The notes below the pieces were generated by a model. It was not told where the DNA came from. It was given only the letters and a program-made list of their open reading frames with translations, and did not search any database. Below are positions 37,392 through 46,828 of a stretch of 64,000 bases of DNA, one piece after another. The stretch comes from Janthinobacterium sp. 1_2014MBL_MicDiv (lineage in GTDB: Bacteria; Pseudomonadota; Gammaproteobacteria; Burkholderiales; Burkholderiaceae_D). The stretch covers positions 3,286,001 to 3,350,000 of the forward strand of contig NZ_CP011319.1 in assembly GCF_001865675.1 (NCBI RefSeq), read 5' to 3'. A program made the position numbers and the translations under genes. Position 1 is the first letter of the stretch; every line of letters begins with the position of its first letter.

Positions 37392-39119
37392 GTGCTGTTA
37401 TCGAACATAAGGATTGAGCACTTCAGAGGGATTAAAGCTCTTAATCTTCACTTAGATGAAATGACTGTTCTTATCGGTGAAAACAATTGTGGCAAGACCT
37501 CTATATTACATGCACTTCGCGCTTGCCTTTACTCGCTGCGTGCAACAGGACGCGCATCTCCATTTGAGGAATTTGATCTACATTTTGACGGCATGGCAGC
37601 TGACCCAACCACCGCTCCACCTATCGTTATTACCCTAACTTTTCAAGAAAAAATAGTGGGCGAGTGGGCGGATGACATCGAACAGCGGCTCGGTGGAGAT
37701 GGCGGGGTCATTGCATTGGTTGCGCCGGATGACCGGAATAGAGTGCAGCTTCGTGTTACTTCTTTGTACTCAAAAATCACACAAGAAGTTGAGACGTCAT
37801 ACGAATTTCTCGATGCAGTAGGAAACGCGTTACCAGCAAAAAACAGCGCACGATTAACAGATCTTCAGCAGTTGCGACCATTATTTTATCTTTCAGCATT
37901 ACGCGACGCAGGCAAAGAATTCTCTCGCACCTCCCAATTTTGGTCTCCTTTTGTCAAAAATTCGCAGATGGATGAGGCAACGAAAGCTAAGATAGAAGTA
38001 CAACTCGAAAGTATTAACGGGCAAATCATAGAGGCCCATGGGACATTTAAGGGGGTTCGAGACCATCTGGCTAAAGTCCAGCAACTGGTTGAACTTGGTT
38101 CTAAAGACGTCGTGAGCGTTGACGCTGTTCCTGCGCGGGTGTTTGATATGCTGAGCCGAACGCAAGTGAGTATTGCGTCGGCAACCGGTGCAAGACTTCC
38201 TATTGGAAGACATGGCGAAGGCACTCAAAGTCTTACTGTCTTAATGCTGTTCGATGCATTCTTGAAGTCGGAAATGGCCAAGCGCCAAGGCTATAAAGAT
38301 TCAAAGCCGATTGTGGCGTTGGAGGAGCCAGAAGCCCACCTCCATCCAAGCGCTGTGAGAGCGTTATGGAAGACGATTAGTGACATCGAAGGTCAAAAAC
38401 TAATCGCAACCCACTCGGGGGACCTACTATCCGAAGTGCCACTATCGTCCATAAGACGAATTTACAAAGAAAATGGCCAGGTTAGGGTTGGGGCCATTCC
38501 AATGGGTACGTTTGAGGAGCGTGACCAACGTAAGTTTCAGTTCCTCGTAAGTCGTACAAGAGGCGAGCTTTTCTTCGCTAGATGTTGGTTGCTTGGCGAA
38601 GGAGAAACCGAAGCAATTTTATTTTCTGGCGCGGCCGAGGTACTTGGGTATGACCTCGAAGAAGCCGGTGTGCGGTGCGTCGAGTATCGCTTGGGTGATA
38701 TCGATTACTTCTTAGATGCTGCAAACTCTTTGGGGATTTCCTGGCATTGTTTAACGGATGCCGATGACCAAGGTGCTAGTGACTTGCAGAAAGCACTGGA
38801 TAGGCTACCGGGAGGACTCGCGTGTCTGTCGGACCACATATCATCTCTGGATGGAGCATCATCCATAGAGCCCTACCTTGCAGAAAAAGGATTTATTGAC
38901 GTGTATCAGAAGTTAGCCGTGCCACAAAAGCGAGCGGCAAAGGTAGACGTCTATGCAGGTGATGCCAAGTATGTCGAGCAAATCGTAAAGTGTGTTCCTG
39001 ACAAACCAACGGCAGCATATGCCATAGTTGAAGCTATGAGAGAACGTGGTGCCTCATCGGTTCCCGCTGCGCTGAAGAGCGCCATTGTTAAGGCAATTGC
39101 ACTTGCCAGGAGAACGTAA
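37392..39119 (+). CDS. gajA: GajA, Gabija OLD-family nuclease
   Basis: 575 aa from a GTG at 37392 with AGGAGAG upstream. It has an ABC-type ATPase domain (Walker A GENNCGKTS at 29-37; late Walker B/signature region EEPEAHLHPSAVR) and a C-terminal TOPRIM nuclease (GEGETEAILFSGAAEVLGY; DADDQGAS acidic pair). GajA cuts DNA when nucleotides are depleted during phage replication and assembles with GajB. The helicase gene starts on the last base of the stop codon (TAATG), which confirms the pairing. Confidence 0.88.
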   Translation: MLLSNIRIEHFRGIKALNLHLDEMTVLIGENNCGKTSILHALRACLYSLRATGRASPFEEFDLHFDGMAADPTTAPPIVITLTFQEKIVGEWADDIEQRLGGDGGVIALVAPDDRNRVQLRVTSLYSKITQEVETSYEFLDAVGNALPAKNSARLTDLQQLRPLFYLSALRDAGKEFSRTSQFWSPFVKNSQMDEATKAKIEVQLESINGQIIEAHGTFKGVRDHLAKVQQLVELGSKDVVSVDAVPARVFDMLSRTQVSIASATGARLPIGRHGEGTQSLTVLMLFDAFLKSEMAKRQGYKDSKPIVALEEPEAHLHPSAVRALWKTISDIEGQKLIATHSGDLLSEVPLSSIRRIYKENGQVRVGAIPMGTFEERDQRKFQFLVSRTRGELFFARCWLLGEGETEAILFSGAAEVLGYDLEEAGVRCVEYRLGDIDYFLDAANSLGISWHCLTDADDQGASDLQKALDRLPGGLACLSDHISSLDGASSIEPYLAEKGFIDVYQKLAVPQKRAAKVDVYAGDAKYVEQIVKCVPDKPTAAYAIVEAMRERGASSVPAALKSAIVKAIALARRT

Positions 39120-41014
39120 TGAGTGATTTTTCCCATTTGAATCAAAGCCAGCTCGCTGCTATAAACTGGGGCCAAGGCCCCCTGCTGTTGCTTGCAGGCC
39201 CTGGCTCAGGAAAGACCGCAACGCTGATCATGCGTATCGCTTGCCTCATCAAGCAGAGCGAAGAAGAGTCATACCGGATCCTTTGCCTGACGTTCACGCG
39301 AAGGGCTGCCGTAAATGTGCGAGAGCGACTCCTAGATAAGTTACCTCAGGGGACAGAGCGGGCGCTGGTGACCACTTTTCACTCTTTTGCCACTGACATC
39401 TTGCGTCAGCATGGTAGTCACTTTGGCCTCACACCGGAATTCGAAATCCTCAGCGAAGCTGAGCGTATCGATTTGCTTAGACTGGTGATATCTGAAAAGC
39501 CCGAAGAGTTTACTAAATTTGTCTCGGCAGAGAAAGCGCTGAAAGCTATTGATTTCGTGCTTCGAAACGCCACACCCGTAGAAGAGATACCATCCCTACT
39601 TAGGGATGTAGATGCGGCAAGACAGCTATATGTGCTCTTTACCAAATACAAGGAATTGCTGACGAGGCAAAATTGCTTAGATTTCGGATCAATTCTATAT
39701 TTTTGTGAAGAATTACTCCGCGAGCGCCCGCGTGTTAGTCGGCAGCTACTTACAGTCTATCGTTATATCTGTGTTGACGAGTTTCAGGATACGACGCTCG
39801 TGCAATATAGAATACTACGCGCGCTCGCGCCAAAGCGAAATTCAAATTTATTTTTGGTCGGCGATGATGATCAAGTTATTTTCCAATGGACTGGAGCGAG
39901 TCCTTCTCGGATTAGAGAAATTGAACGGGACTACGATTTAACTACGTTGCAACTTCCCGAAAACTATCGATGCCCCCCTCATGTAGTTTCATTAGCCAAT
40001 GCTCTCATTGTTCATAATAGTGAACGGTCGCCGGGAAAGGCACCATCGCTATCAATGAAAGAGCACGAAGTGGGAAACACTGTTGAAGTATTAACGTTCG
40101 ATGATGACCTGGCAGAGGCTAACGGAATCGCGGATCATATAGCCATTCGCATAATGAATGGTGCAGCTCCATCAGATATTGCGGTTTTAGCTCGGACAAC
40201 ACGACTATTGGAACGTATCCGAATTTCGCTCAATCGAAAGTTAATAGGAAATTATTCGCAGCGACGCACCTCTCAATTTGAGAGCGCACCTCTTCGGTTC
40301 ATTATGGCAGCTTTGAAACTAGCATTGGTTAGGTCGGATGAGGAACTCGCTTCGGCAGTAACTAAAGCGCTATCAGACTGCGTAGCAGAAGACTTGAGAT
40401 TGGAAGACCTTATTACATATTCAGCCGACTTGAACGGCGACCAGTTGCAAGCACTTGGCGCGCTCGTAGTTGACAACTTAGACATTCCTAAGGAAATTCA
40501 GAAAGCTGTGTCCATACTCGTTCATGGTAACTATTCTCAGTTCATTGAGCAGACGTTAGCTTACTTTGACTCTTTGCAAAGCGGAAGTCGGGATCCAGGC
40601 GAAGAGCAATTTGCTGAGTACTCGACAGAGCGTTTAGTATGGCGTTCCATCGTCCTTGAAATTGGTGGCTCTAAAAATCCTTATTCGCTTTCTTTGGGCC
40701 AGTTTCTACAAGAGCTTGCATTGGCTAATAAAACCTCCGATACACCTTCCAATGCGGTGCAATGCCTAACCATTCACAGTTCTAAAGGTCTCGAGTTCAG
40801 GCACGTGTACTTAGTCGGAATGGCAGAAGACCAGATGCCACCATACCTAAGTAAATTAGCTGGAGATGGAAGCCGAGAAATGCAGGAAGAGCGGAGGAAT
40901 TGCTTTGTCGCGATAACTCGAACAATACAAACTCTGACGATGAGTTACGCCCATAAGTACGGTGCTCAGCGTAAGAAACCTTCTCGATTTTTATATGAGA
41001 TGGGACTCCTTTGA
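39119..41014 (+). CDS. gajB: GajB, Gabija UvrD/Rep-like helicase
   Basis: 631 aa SF1A helicase: Q-motif (LNQSQLAAINWGQGPLLLLA), Walker A GPGSGKTA at 27-34, CLTFTRRAA (motif Ia), VDEFQDTT (motif II), GDDDQVIFQWTGA (motif III), NYRCPP (IV), TIHSSKGLEFRHVYLVGM (V) and FVAITRTIQTL (VI). In Gabija it senses DNA ends and stimulates GajA. It is somewhat longer than the best-studied GajB. It is translated with gajA. Confidence 0.87.
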   Translation: MSDFSHLNQSQLAAINWGQGPLLLLAGPGSGKTATLIMRIACLIKQSEEESYRILCLTFTRRAAVNVRERLLDKLPQGTERALVTTFHSFATDILRQHGSHFGLTPEFEILSEAERIDLLRLVISEKPEEFTKFVSAEKALKAIDFVLRNATPVEEIPSLLRDVDAARQLYVLFTKYKELLTRQNCLDFGSILYFCEELLRERPRVSRQLLTVYRYICVDEFQDTTLVQYRILRALAPKRNSNLFLVGDDDQVIFQWTGASPSRIREIERDYDLTTLQLPENYRCPPHVVSLANALIVHNSERSPGKAPSLSMKEHEVGNTVEVLTFDDDLAEANGIADHIAIRIMNGAAPSDIAVLARTTRLLERIRISLNRKLIGNYSQRRTSQFESAPLRFIMAALKLALVRSDEELASAVTKALSDCVAEDLRLEDLITYSADLNGDQLQALGALVVDNLDIPKEIQKAVSILVHGNYSQFIEQTLAYFDSLQSGSRDPGEEQFAEYSTERLVWRSIVLEIGGSKNPYSLSLGQFLQELALANKTSDTPSNAVQCLTIHSSKGLEFRHVYLVGMAEDQMPPYLSKLAGDGSREMQEERRNCFVAITRTIQTLTMSYAHKYGAQRKKPSRFLYEMGLL

Positions 41015-41362
41015 ACGTATAACTGCGGTAGAGTGTAAGGGTTTGCCTAAGCGCTATGGTTCGGGTCGACAAATTTGTCGCAAAAGGGGCAGGTATGAAA
41101 ATAGAAAAACCCGTACATATTAGTCCAGGTTGAATCCTCGTTGAATTACTTTAGTCTGCATCTCGCTGCGTCCATGCTCGTAATACTTTATCCTGCTCGC
41201 CATGGAGGCGGATTTCCTTAAGAGCGCTGAAGGCGATCATACCGGTCTTTCTGAACACGGATTTTACGAATCATGCTTCGCCTAACTTGATCAGTATCGG
41301 TATCGCGGCCGTTGGTGCGAATGACTTCTTTGCTGAGCGAATTGACTATGCACCTTTACGGA
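41015..41362. other. Intergenic region between Gabija and the NACHT gene
   Basis: No gene is visible. A perfect 14-base palindrome CGACAAATTTGTCG lies at 41067-41080 and could be an operator or the end of a decayed element; the bases after it (CAAAAGGGGCAGG) look like insertion-sequence end DNA. The remainder is AT-richer and probably holds the promoter of the NACHT gene. Confidence 0.4.
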
Positions 41363-44300
41363 ATGACTATCCTTAGAACCGACATTGAAAGAGCTCTTGA
41401 CGAGCTCATTTCCCAAGAAGAAGGCATGCGTTTTCAGGGGCTCGCAGTAGTGCTCGGAAAAATGCGCTGGCCTGAACTCATTGCTCGTGAGCGGAAAAAG
41501 GACTTCGGGCTCGATGCCTATGCGCCCGGAACCATGACTCCAGAGCGTGTTGGCAAGGGACTCGCAGCCTCGATCACCCCGAAACTGAAAAAAATTTCTG
41601 AGGACGCACGTACTGCCAAGTCAAATTTTCCGGACCTCGGGAAGCTCATATTTGTGACGCCCGGAAAAGTCGGTAATGCTGACCGAAAACGGTGGGAAGC
41701 GGCAATTCAGAAAGATTACGATCTCGAACTCCATATCATTGAACGCGAGGAAATCATCGTGCAGATGATGATGCCGGAGAATGCCGCACTACGTGCAAGT
41801 TCCCTCCACCTCGGTATAAATGCCGAGCCGCAAATCACAGACCTCATTGAACGTATAAGACGTGCGGCCGACGCTGTTACTCGAGCTTGGGTAACGAAAA
41901 CAAAAGGGACTCCACTCATTGAACTTACGGCTGTGCAACTTGACTCCGATGGCAAGGAGTCTGCCCATGTGATGTCTCTCCACCAGATCGAGCAGGCATT
42001 GGCACAGAGCCGACGCATCGTTCTTGAAGGACCCGCAGGGCGTGGAAAGACCACCACGCTGATACAGCTTGCGCAACGCCCGCGCGCTTCTGGTACAGCG
42101 TTCATCGTGGAACTACCTACGTGGATATACTCTCGACGAGGAATTCTCGAATACATTTCCGGCATGCCCGCATTTCAGGCCGAGAATCTGACCTCGGCCA
42201 ATCTGGCGCGCGTGCAACAATCAGAACCTTTCTTGTTTCTATTGAACGGCTGGAATGAAATTGCGGAATCGAATTCGGCGCAGGCGAAGACTGCGCTTCA
42301 GGAACTCGAACGAGATTTTCCGAGTGCAGGCATTATCGTCGCCACCCGCAAGCACCACTTGACACCGCCACTTCCCGGTGCAATTCGGTTGACTTTGTCG
42401 CGACTGAACCGTTCGCAACGAAGCGCATATTTGGCGATCCGGCTTGGTGCGAAGAGCTCTGAGCTGCGCACGCGTATCGATATCGATCCATCACTCGATA
42501 GCCTGACCCGCACGCCATTCATCCTCTCAGAGGTAGCTTCACTATTTGAAGCCGGAGCGGAAATTCCTTCGACGAAAATCGGAATTCTTGAACAAGTTAT
42601 CCGTTTACATGAGCGACGGGACGAGCATCAAAACGAGTTGCAGTCCGCGCCGATTTTCGGTCGACAATCCGATTACTTGAAGGCCCTCGCAGGCGAGATG
42701 ACTAAGCACGGTGCGGTAGCTCTATCCGAGAATAATGCTCGCACCATTGTCTCCTCTGTTGTGCGAGAGCTCGCGGGCTCTGGGCAAATCGAGGCAACAG
42801 GAGCACCGGGTGTACTTGGAACTCTCACAGCCCATCACGTTCTTGAACGTATAGATTATCCACAAACGGCGTATCAATTCGAGCATCAGCAGATTCAAGA
42901 ATACTACGCTGCACTCGACTTACGTGCGGAACTTCTTGCTGCACCTGAGGATGACCTCAATGCGAATGTCCGTATTACAGCCCAGTACGTAAATGATCCG
43001 GCCTGGGCAGAGCCGCTGCGAATGATTGCCGAGACATTCTCCAATCAAACTGGCAAGGACGAAGACGACAGAAGAAACGCACGCGCCGGTCGGATGTTAG
43101 TGAAAATGGCGCTCGCCGTCGATCCCGTATTTGCCAGCGAACTTGTACAACTATGCGGCACGAGTATCTGGAACGAGTTGCGCGTGGTGATGGGTGCTCG
43201 CCTCCGCACTCTCATGACGCTCCACGACGGAAGCTTTCGACAATATGCTATTGCTGCGATGCTTGCGACTGGCGCGGATGACTTCCACGATGTCATCGTT
43301 CCACTACTGTCAGGAGAAGACCAGCAAACGCGCCTTCATGCGTATCGACTTTGGCCGGATATCCACGTTTCGTCATTTGGAGCGAACTGGCCCGGACTGG
43401 TTCGAACCTGGAGCGATGAAGCACGCTCTGATTTTGTGTCAGAATTACTTCACCATAGAGCCGACGATGAAATTGCGTCTTTCGCTGCCGAGGATAAATG
43501 CGTCGAGGTCAAAAAGGCAGCTTTCTCCGGCCTAATTTGGTCGGGTGCCGAAGACGCGCTAACCCGGGTCCTTAATTCTATGGACGTGCAGACTTTCCAG
43601 AATGTGGTGTGTGAAAATTTCGATTACTTGCCCGTGTTATTTAGGACTAGGGCCATCGCTGCGGCGTGGAACTTCATCAACACGAGTACTGCCGACAAGC
43701 CTGCCCGCTTGCAAGCGGCGATTGAGTTAATCAGGCTCGGTGAATCAGGACTCGACCATGTTATTAAGGATGCATTGTCTACCCTGCCGAATGACTTCAT
43801 TCGCTTTCCGAACTCATATTATACGAAGCCATCAGTTGAGTATCTGCATCAGGTCGATCCGGCTTGGTTGAGCGAATGGATAATCATCAAGGGCGCCGAA
43901 GGCATCCTCGACCCATACAAATCCTGGTCGCCATTCGTGACAAAATTTCCTGATGACCTAGTCGAAAAGTACCTGAGAAGCCTCGAAACGGAAAAGCTCA
44001 ACGAAGGACGCCATTGTGGCGCAATCGATGTCGTTTCTGCTCATGCAGACGCTAAAATCGCGGTGCGGGTGTTCGCAAAGCTGCGCGAGCAACGGCGAAA
44101 AATGCATGCAGAGGAACCGGAAACCGAGCGTGAAATACGACGCCAACTTGAAGATTTATTCCGCAGCTTGCCTGGCGACTTAGCCGTCGCAGGTATTCTA
44201 TCGTCAATTACCAACGGAGATCCGATAGATATCAGTGTCGTAACGAGGCTTATGAGCAGAGTTGCCAGGTCGGATATGGAGCCCTTGCAGATCTTGAACG

Positions 44301-45859
44301 AAGGTTTACGGGAACGCATTCAGAATTATCTGAGAAGCAGCATAGATGTTGTCCTGTACCTAGATGATTTTAGCGGTGAGGAGAAGGCGAACCTTGTCTC
44401 GGCCATCGCGCAAGTCGGAACGCCAGAGGACATGCCCGACTTATTACGAATTGCCTACGCTGACGTAGAACGAATACGTCGCGGCAGGGTCGCACGTGCA
44501 AACGGCGATCGTGGGCCTATTGGAAATGGGGGTGCCATGAGCTATTCTACTTGGCACGTCTCCGCAATTATTCACCTTGACCCAGTCGGTGCGGAGCAAG
44601 TGCTCATTGCTCTGCTTCTCGAACCTGAATATCGCTCCGCCGCCGCCGTTGGAATGGCGCGGGACTACCTGCCAGAGCGTTCCTTGGGTCGGTCTACACG
44701 CTATGACCTAGTGTGGGCTGCGCGCCTTGGTAATACTTCCGCCTCTGGTGATAATCAAAAGCGCTTAAGAATTGCAGCTGCACTTACTGCTGAAATAGAG
44801 CGTCTCAGAGATACCACGCAAGACGGGAAGCCCGCTGCCGGCCTTATAGACCTCGCGAAAGCGCTTGCAGCTGTTGACGGTCGCGGTTCCACTGCGGTTG
44901 TGCTCGACATAATTGCCGCGCCTGACCAGTGGAACCAATACACCTGCCTAGATACAATCGATCACCTATTTGTGGCAGGCGTCATATTGCCCGCGACCAC
45001 TGTTTTCTCGTTGGTTGATTCCGTCATCGCACGAACAGAAAAATGGATGCAGGAATCAGAGAGATTCCTTCTGCTCCGTACACTTATGCTCTGCCCCTTC
45101 GTCGACGATCCTACAGCAGGGATCGAAAAAGTGCGCGAGGTCCTCGCCAAACGGCAATTCTCAAGCCACGAACTTCGTGATCTCGTCACAGCCCTTGGAG
45201 AAAGCCGATCGGATGGCGCTGTCGATCTCCTGTATGAGCTTGCGCTTAATGCAAAAACCTTCGAACAATGCGAAGATTGCTTCATTAACGCATTTGCAAA
45301 GCTCAATTCTCCACACGCGCGCGAACTACTCATGGGCTTTGTTGATACGGACATTCGCGGCCTTCCAATGACGCGCCGTACTTATCGTGAGGACATACCG
45401 GTCGCACGCCTCACTGAGCTCGCCCAACGTCATCCTGAGGCGGCCACCCGACTGCGAGAATTGTGCAACCTTGATCTGCCAGAACTGAACCGCCATGTTC
45501 TTTCAAAGGTAATGGCGTCTATCGGAACCGCCGATGCCCTCGACGCAAATCTTAACCTAATCGATGACGCAAAACCTCAGCAGGTCCCACAAGGCATTTG
45601 GGAACAACTCGAGGGCCTATTTTTCGAAAAACGGCCCTATGGGTCCAGCCTTAATTTCTTCACAGAGCATGCACGCGCGTCGAATGAGGTACGCGCGCGC
45701 CTCTTCAAAATGTCGCTTGAGGATACAAAACGGCGGAAGTCCGCCCTAATCCTTCTCGGTCAAATTGAAGAGTGGCGCCTGGAGTATGGCAGGCCGCCAG
45801 ATGAATCGCGCCATCCCGATTTGGAATCTGGCCTAGATTGGCCTCCCACTGACCTCTAG
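41363..45859 (+). CDS. NACHT/STAND NTPase with nuclease-like N-terminal domain (bacterial NLR-like)
   Basis: About 1498 aa from the ATG at 41363; ATGs further upstream add up to 17 residues without a ribosome site. The N-terminal domain (IERALDELISQEEGMRFQGL, RERKKDFGLDAY) has a restriction-endonuclease-like order, but where E/Q-x-K is expected it reads GLAASITPKLKK, so activity is doubtful. It is followed by a NACHT module (Walker A GPAGRGKT about 223-230; Walker B FLLNGWNE with Asn in place of the usual Asp) and the winged-helix ending YQFEHQQIQEYYAA, then long HEAT-like repeats. Proteins of this plan act as phage sensors that trigger cell suicide. Confidence 0.78.
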   Translation: MTILRTDIERALDELISQEEGMRFQGLAVVLGKMRWPELIARERKKDFGLDAYAPGTMTPERVGKGLAASITPKLKKISEDARTAKSNFPDLGKLIFVTPGKVGNADRKRWEAAIQKDYDLELHIIEREEIIVQMMMPENAALRASSLHLGINAEPQITDLIERIRRAADAVTRAWVTKTKGTPLIELTAVQLDSDGKESAHVMSLHQIEQALAQSRRIVLEGPAGRGKTTTLIQLAQRPRASGTAFIVELPTWIYSRRGILEYISGMPAFQAENLTSANLARVQQSEPFLFLLNGWNEIAESNSAQAKTALQELERDFPSAGIIVATRKHHLTPPLPGAIRLTLSRLNRSQRSAYLAIRLGAKSSELRTRIDIDPSLDSLTRTPFILSEVASLFEAGAEIPSTKIGILEQVIRLHERRDEHQNELQSAPIFGRQSDYLKALAGEMTKHGAVALSENNARTIVSSVVRELAGSGQIEATGAPGVLGTLTAHHVLERIDYPQTAYQFEHQQIQEYYAALDLRAELLAAPEDDLNANVRITAQYVNDPAWAEPLRMIAETFSNQTGKDEDDRRNARAGRMLVKMALAVDPVFASELVQLCGTSIWNELRVVMGARLRTLMTLHDGSFRQYAIAAMLATGADDFHDVIVPLLSGEDQQTRLHAYRLWPDIHVSSFGANWPGLVRTWSDEARSDFVSELLHHRADDEIASFAAEDKCVEVKKAAFSGLIWSGAEDALTRVLNSMDVQTFQNVVCENFDYLPVLFRTRAIAAAWNFINTSTADKPARLQAAIELIRLGESGLDHVIKDALSTLPNDFIRFPNSYYTKPSVEYLHQVDPAWLSEWIIIKGAEGILDPYKSWSPFVTKFPDDLVEKYLRSLETEKLNEGRHCGAIDVVSAHADAKIAVRVFAKLREQRRKMHAEEPETEREIRRQLEDLFRSLPGDLAVAGILSSITNGDPIDISVVTRLMSRVARSDMEPLQILNEGLRERIQNYLRSSIDVVLYLDDFSGEEKANLVSAIAQVGTPEDMPDLLRIAYADVERIRRGRVARANGDRGPIGNGGAMSYSTWHVSAIIHLDPVGAEQVLIALLLEPEYRSAAAVGMARDYLPERSLGRSTRYDLVWAARLGNTSASGDNQKRLRIAAALTAEIERLRDTTQDGKPAAGLIDLAKALAAVDGRGSTAVVLDIIAAPDQWNQYTCLDTIDHLFVAGVILPATTVFSLVDSVIARTEKWMQESERFLLLRTLMLCPFVDDPTAGIEKVREVLAKRQFSSHELRDLVTALGESRSDGAVDLLYELALNAKTFEQCEDCFINAFAKLNSPHARELLMGFVDTDIRGLPMTRRTYREDIPVARLTELAQRHPEAATRLRELCNLDLPELNRHVLSKVMASIGTADALDANLNLIDDAKPQQVPQGIWEQLEGLFFEKRPYGSSLNFFTEHARASNEVRARLFKMSLEDTKRRKSALILLGQIEEWRLEYGRPPDESRHPDLESGLDWPPTDL

Positions 45860-45924
45860 CCACATCGTGGCTTCCGTCGTATTGGCAACGCGGCCTCCAT
45901 CTCAGGTAGGCTGCACCATCGAAA

Positions 45925-46200
45925 TTTTGCTGGCACGGCATGCTCAATTTTTAAGGTATGCGTTTTCCGATCGAAGTCATCGTGGTCTGGATCCGCTGAT
46001 ATGCGGCCTACCTGCTGAGCTACCAGCACATCGAGGAAAAGATGGAGGAGCGCGGCGTATCGGTCGACCAATCCTCGATCAATCGATGGGCGATCCATTT
46101 CAGTCCACTCATCTAGAAGATGGCTCGCAAGCATAAGCTTTCGGTCAGCCGCAGCTGGTGGATAGACGAGACGTAAATCAAGGTCAAGGGTGCCTGGACA
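45925..46200 (+). pseudogene. IS6-family transposase remnant
   Basis: Broken reading of an IS6/IS26-type transposase start: FPIEVIVVWIRW-, AAYLLSYQHIEEKMEERGVS, VDQSSINRWAIHFSPLI and RKHKLSVSRSWWIDETYIKV (first Asp of the DDE set). There are several internal stops. The C-terminal half is missing and R1 copy E follows. Confidence 0.75.
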
Positions 46201-46204
46201 TATC

Positions 46205-46655
46205 CATATTGAATCTCCACCAGTAACTTAGGCTCTCCTGATCCATCGTTCCTGGAAGATGAAAAACCGATAGGTCGTGTTGGGCCTGGGTGTCCTGCCA
46301 GGGTCCTGGCGTGCGATCTCGTAGCTGCCTTATCCACCAATGAGATCGGGTCTGGCCTGTCTATGTCCCCTACCCTGCAGAGTCTCCTACCGCGCGCTGG
46401 CAAAAGCAGGCCTTCCCTAGCCATAACTGCCGGCGAAGGATGGCCTAGATGATCGAGGCAGCAGCAGAGCGCCTGCTTTTACGCTCGATAGCGGCGATAA
46501 ACTAGCCCGTCATCTACTTCGTGCGCTAGGCCAGATCGCGGACTTTGCGCGCTGGCGGTGGACTGGTCATCGTGAGCCTCCCAGCCCGTCCAATTGCGAA
46601 AAATAGTATTTTGAGCGTCTGAAGAGCGTCTAGTGAACTCGTGGCGATTCAGGAG
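46205..46655 (+). repeat. Dispersed repeat R1, copy E, with R2 end block
   Basis: Block 1 (CATCGTTCCTGGAAGATGAA, CCTACCCTGCAGAGTCTCCT) is followed by block 2 (GATAAACTAGCCCGTCATCT) and the R2 end (GCGTCTAGTGAACTCGTGGC). It sits between the NACHT gene and the end of the GTPase operon, 170 bases from the stop of the latter. Confidence 0.7.
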
Positions 46656-46828
46656 TGAGTGAAGATATAACCGAAATAGATTTCGCAACGCATCTGGGTT
46701 TGACTCTGCAACTCTGTTTGGCGAAGTACATCAAGCTAGTGAACTCGATTTGGACGTTCCTACGATTGGATTTAAATGATCCGCTCACATTTTTAACTGG
46801 ATTTAAAAAAAACGGCAGCTATCTCAAC

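Noticed and set aside
46113..46424. Minus-strand frame between the NACHT gene and the GTPase operon
   Set aside because: Lies wholly in R1 copy E and IS6 remnant; no start signal.
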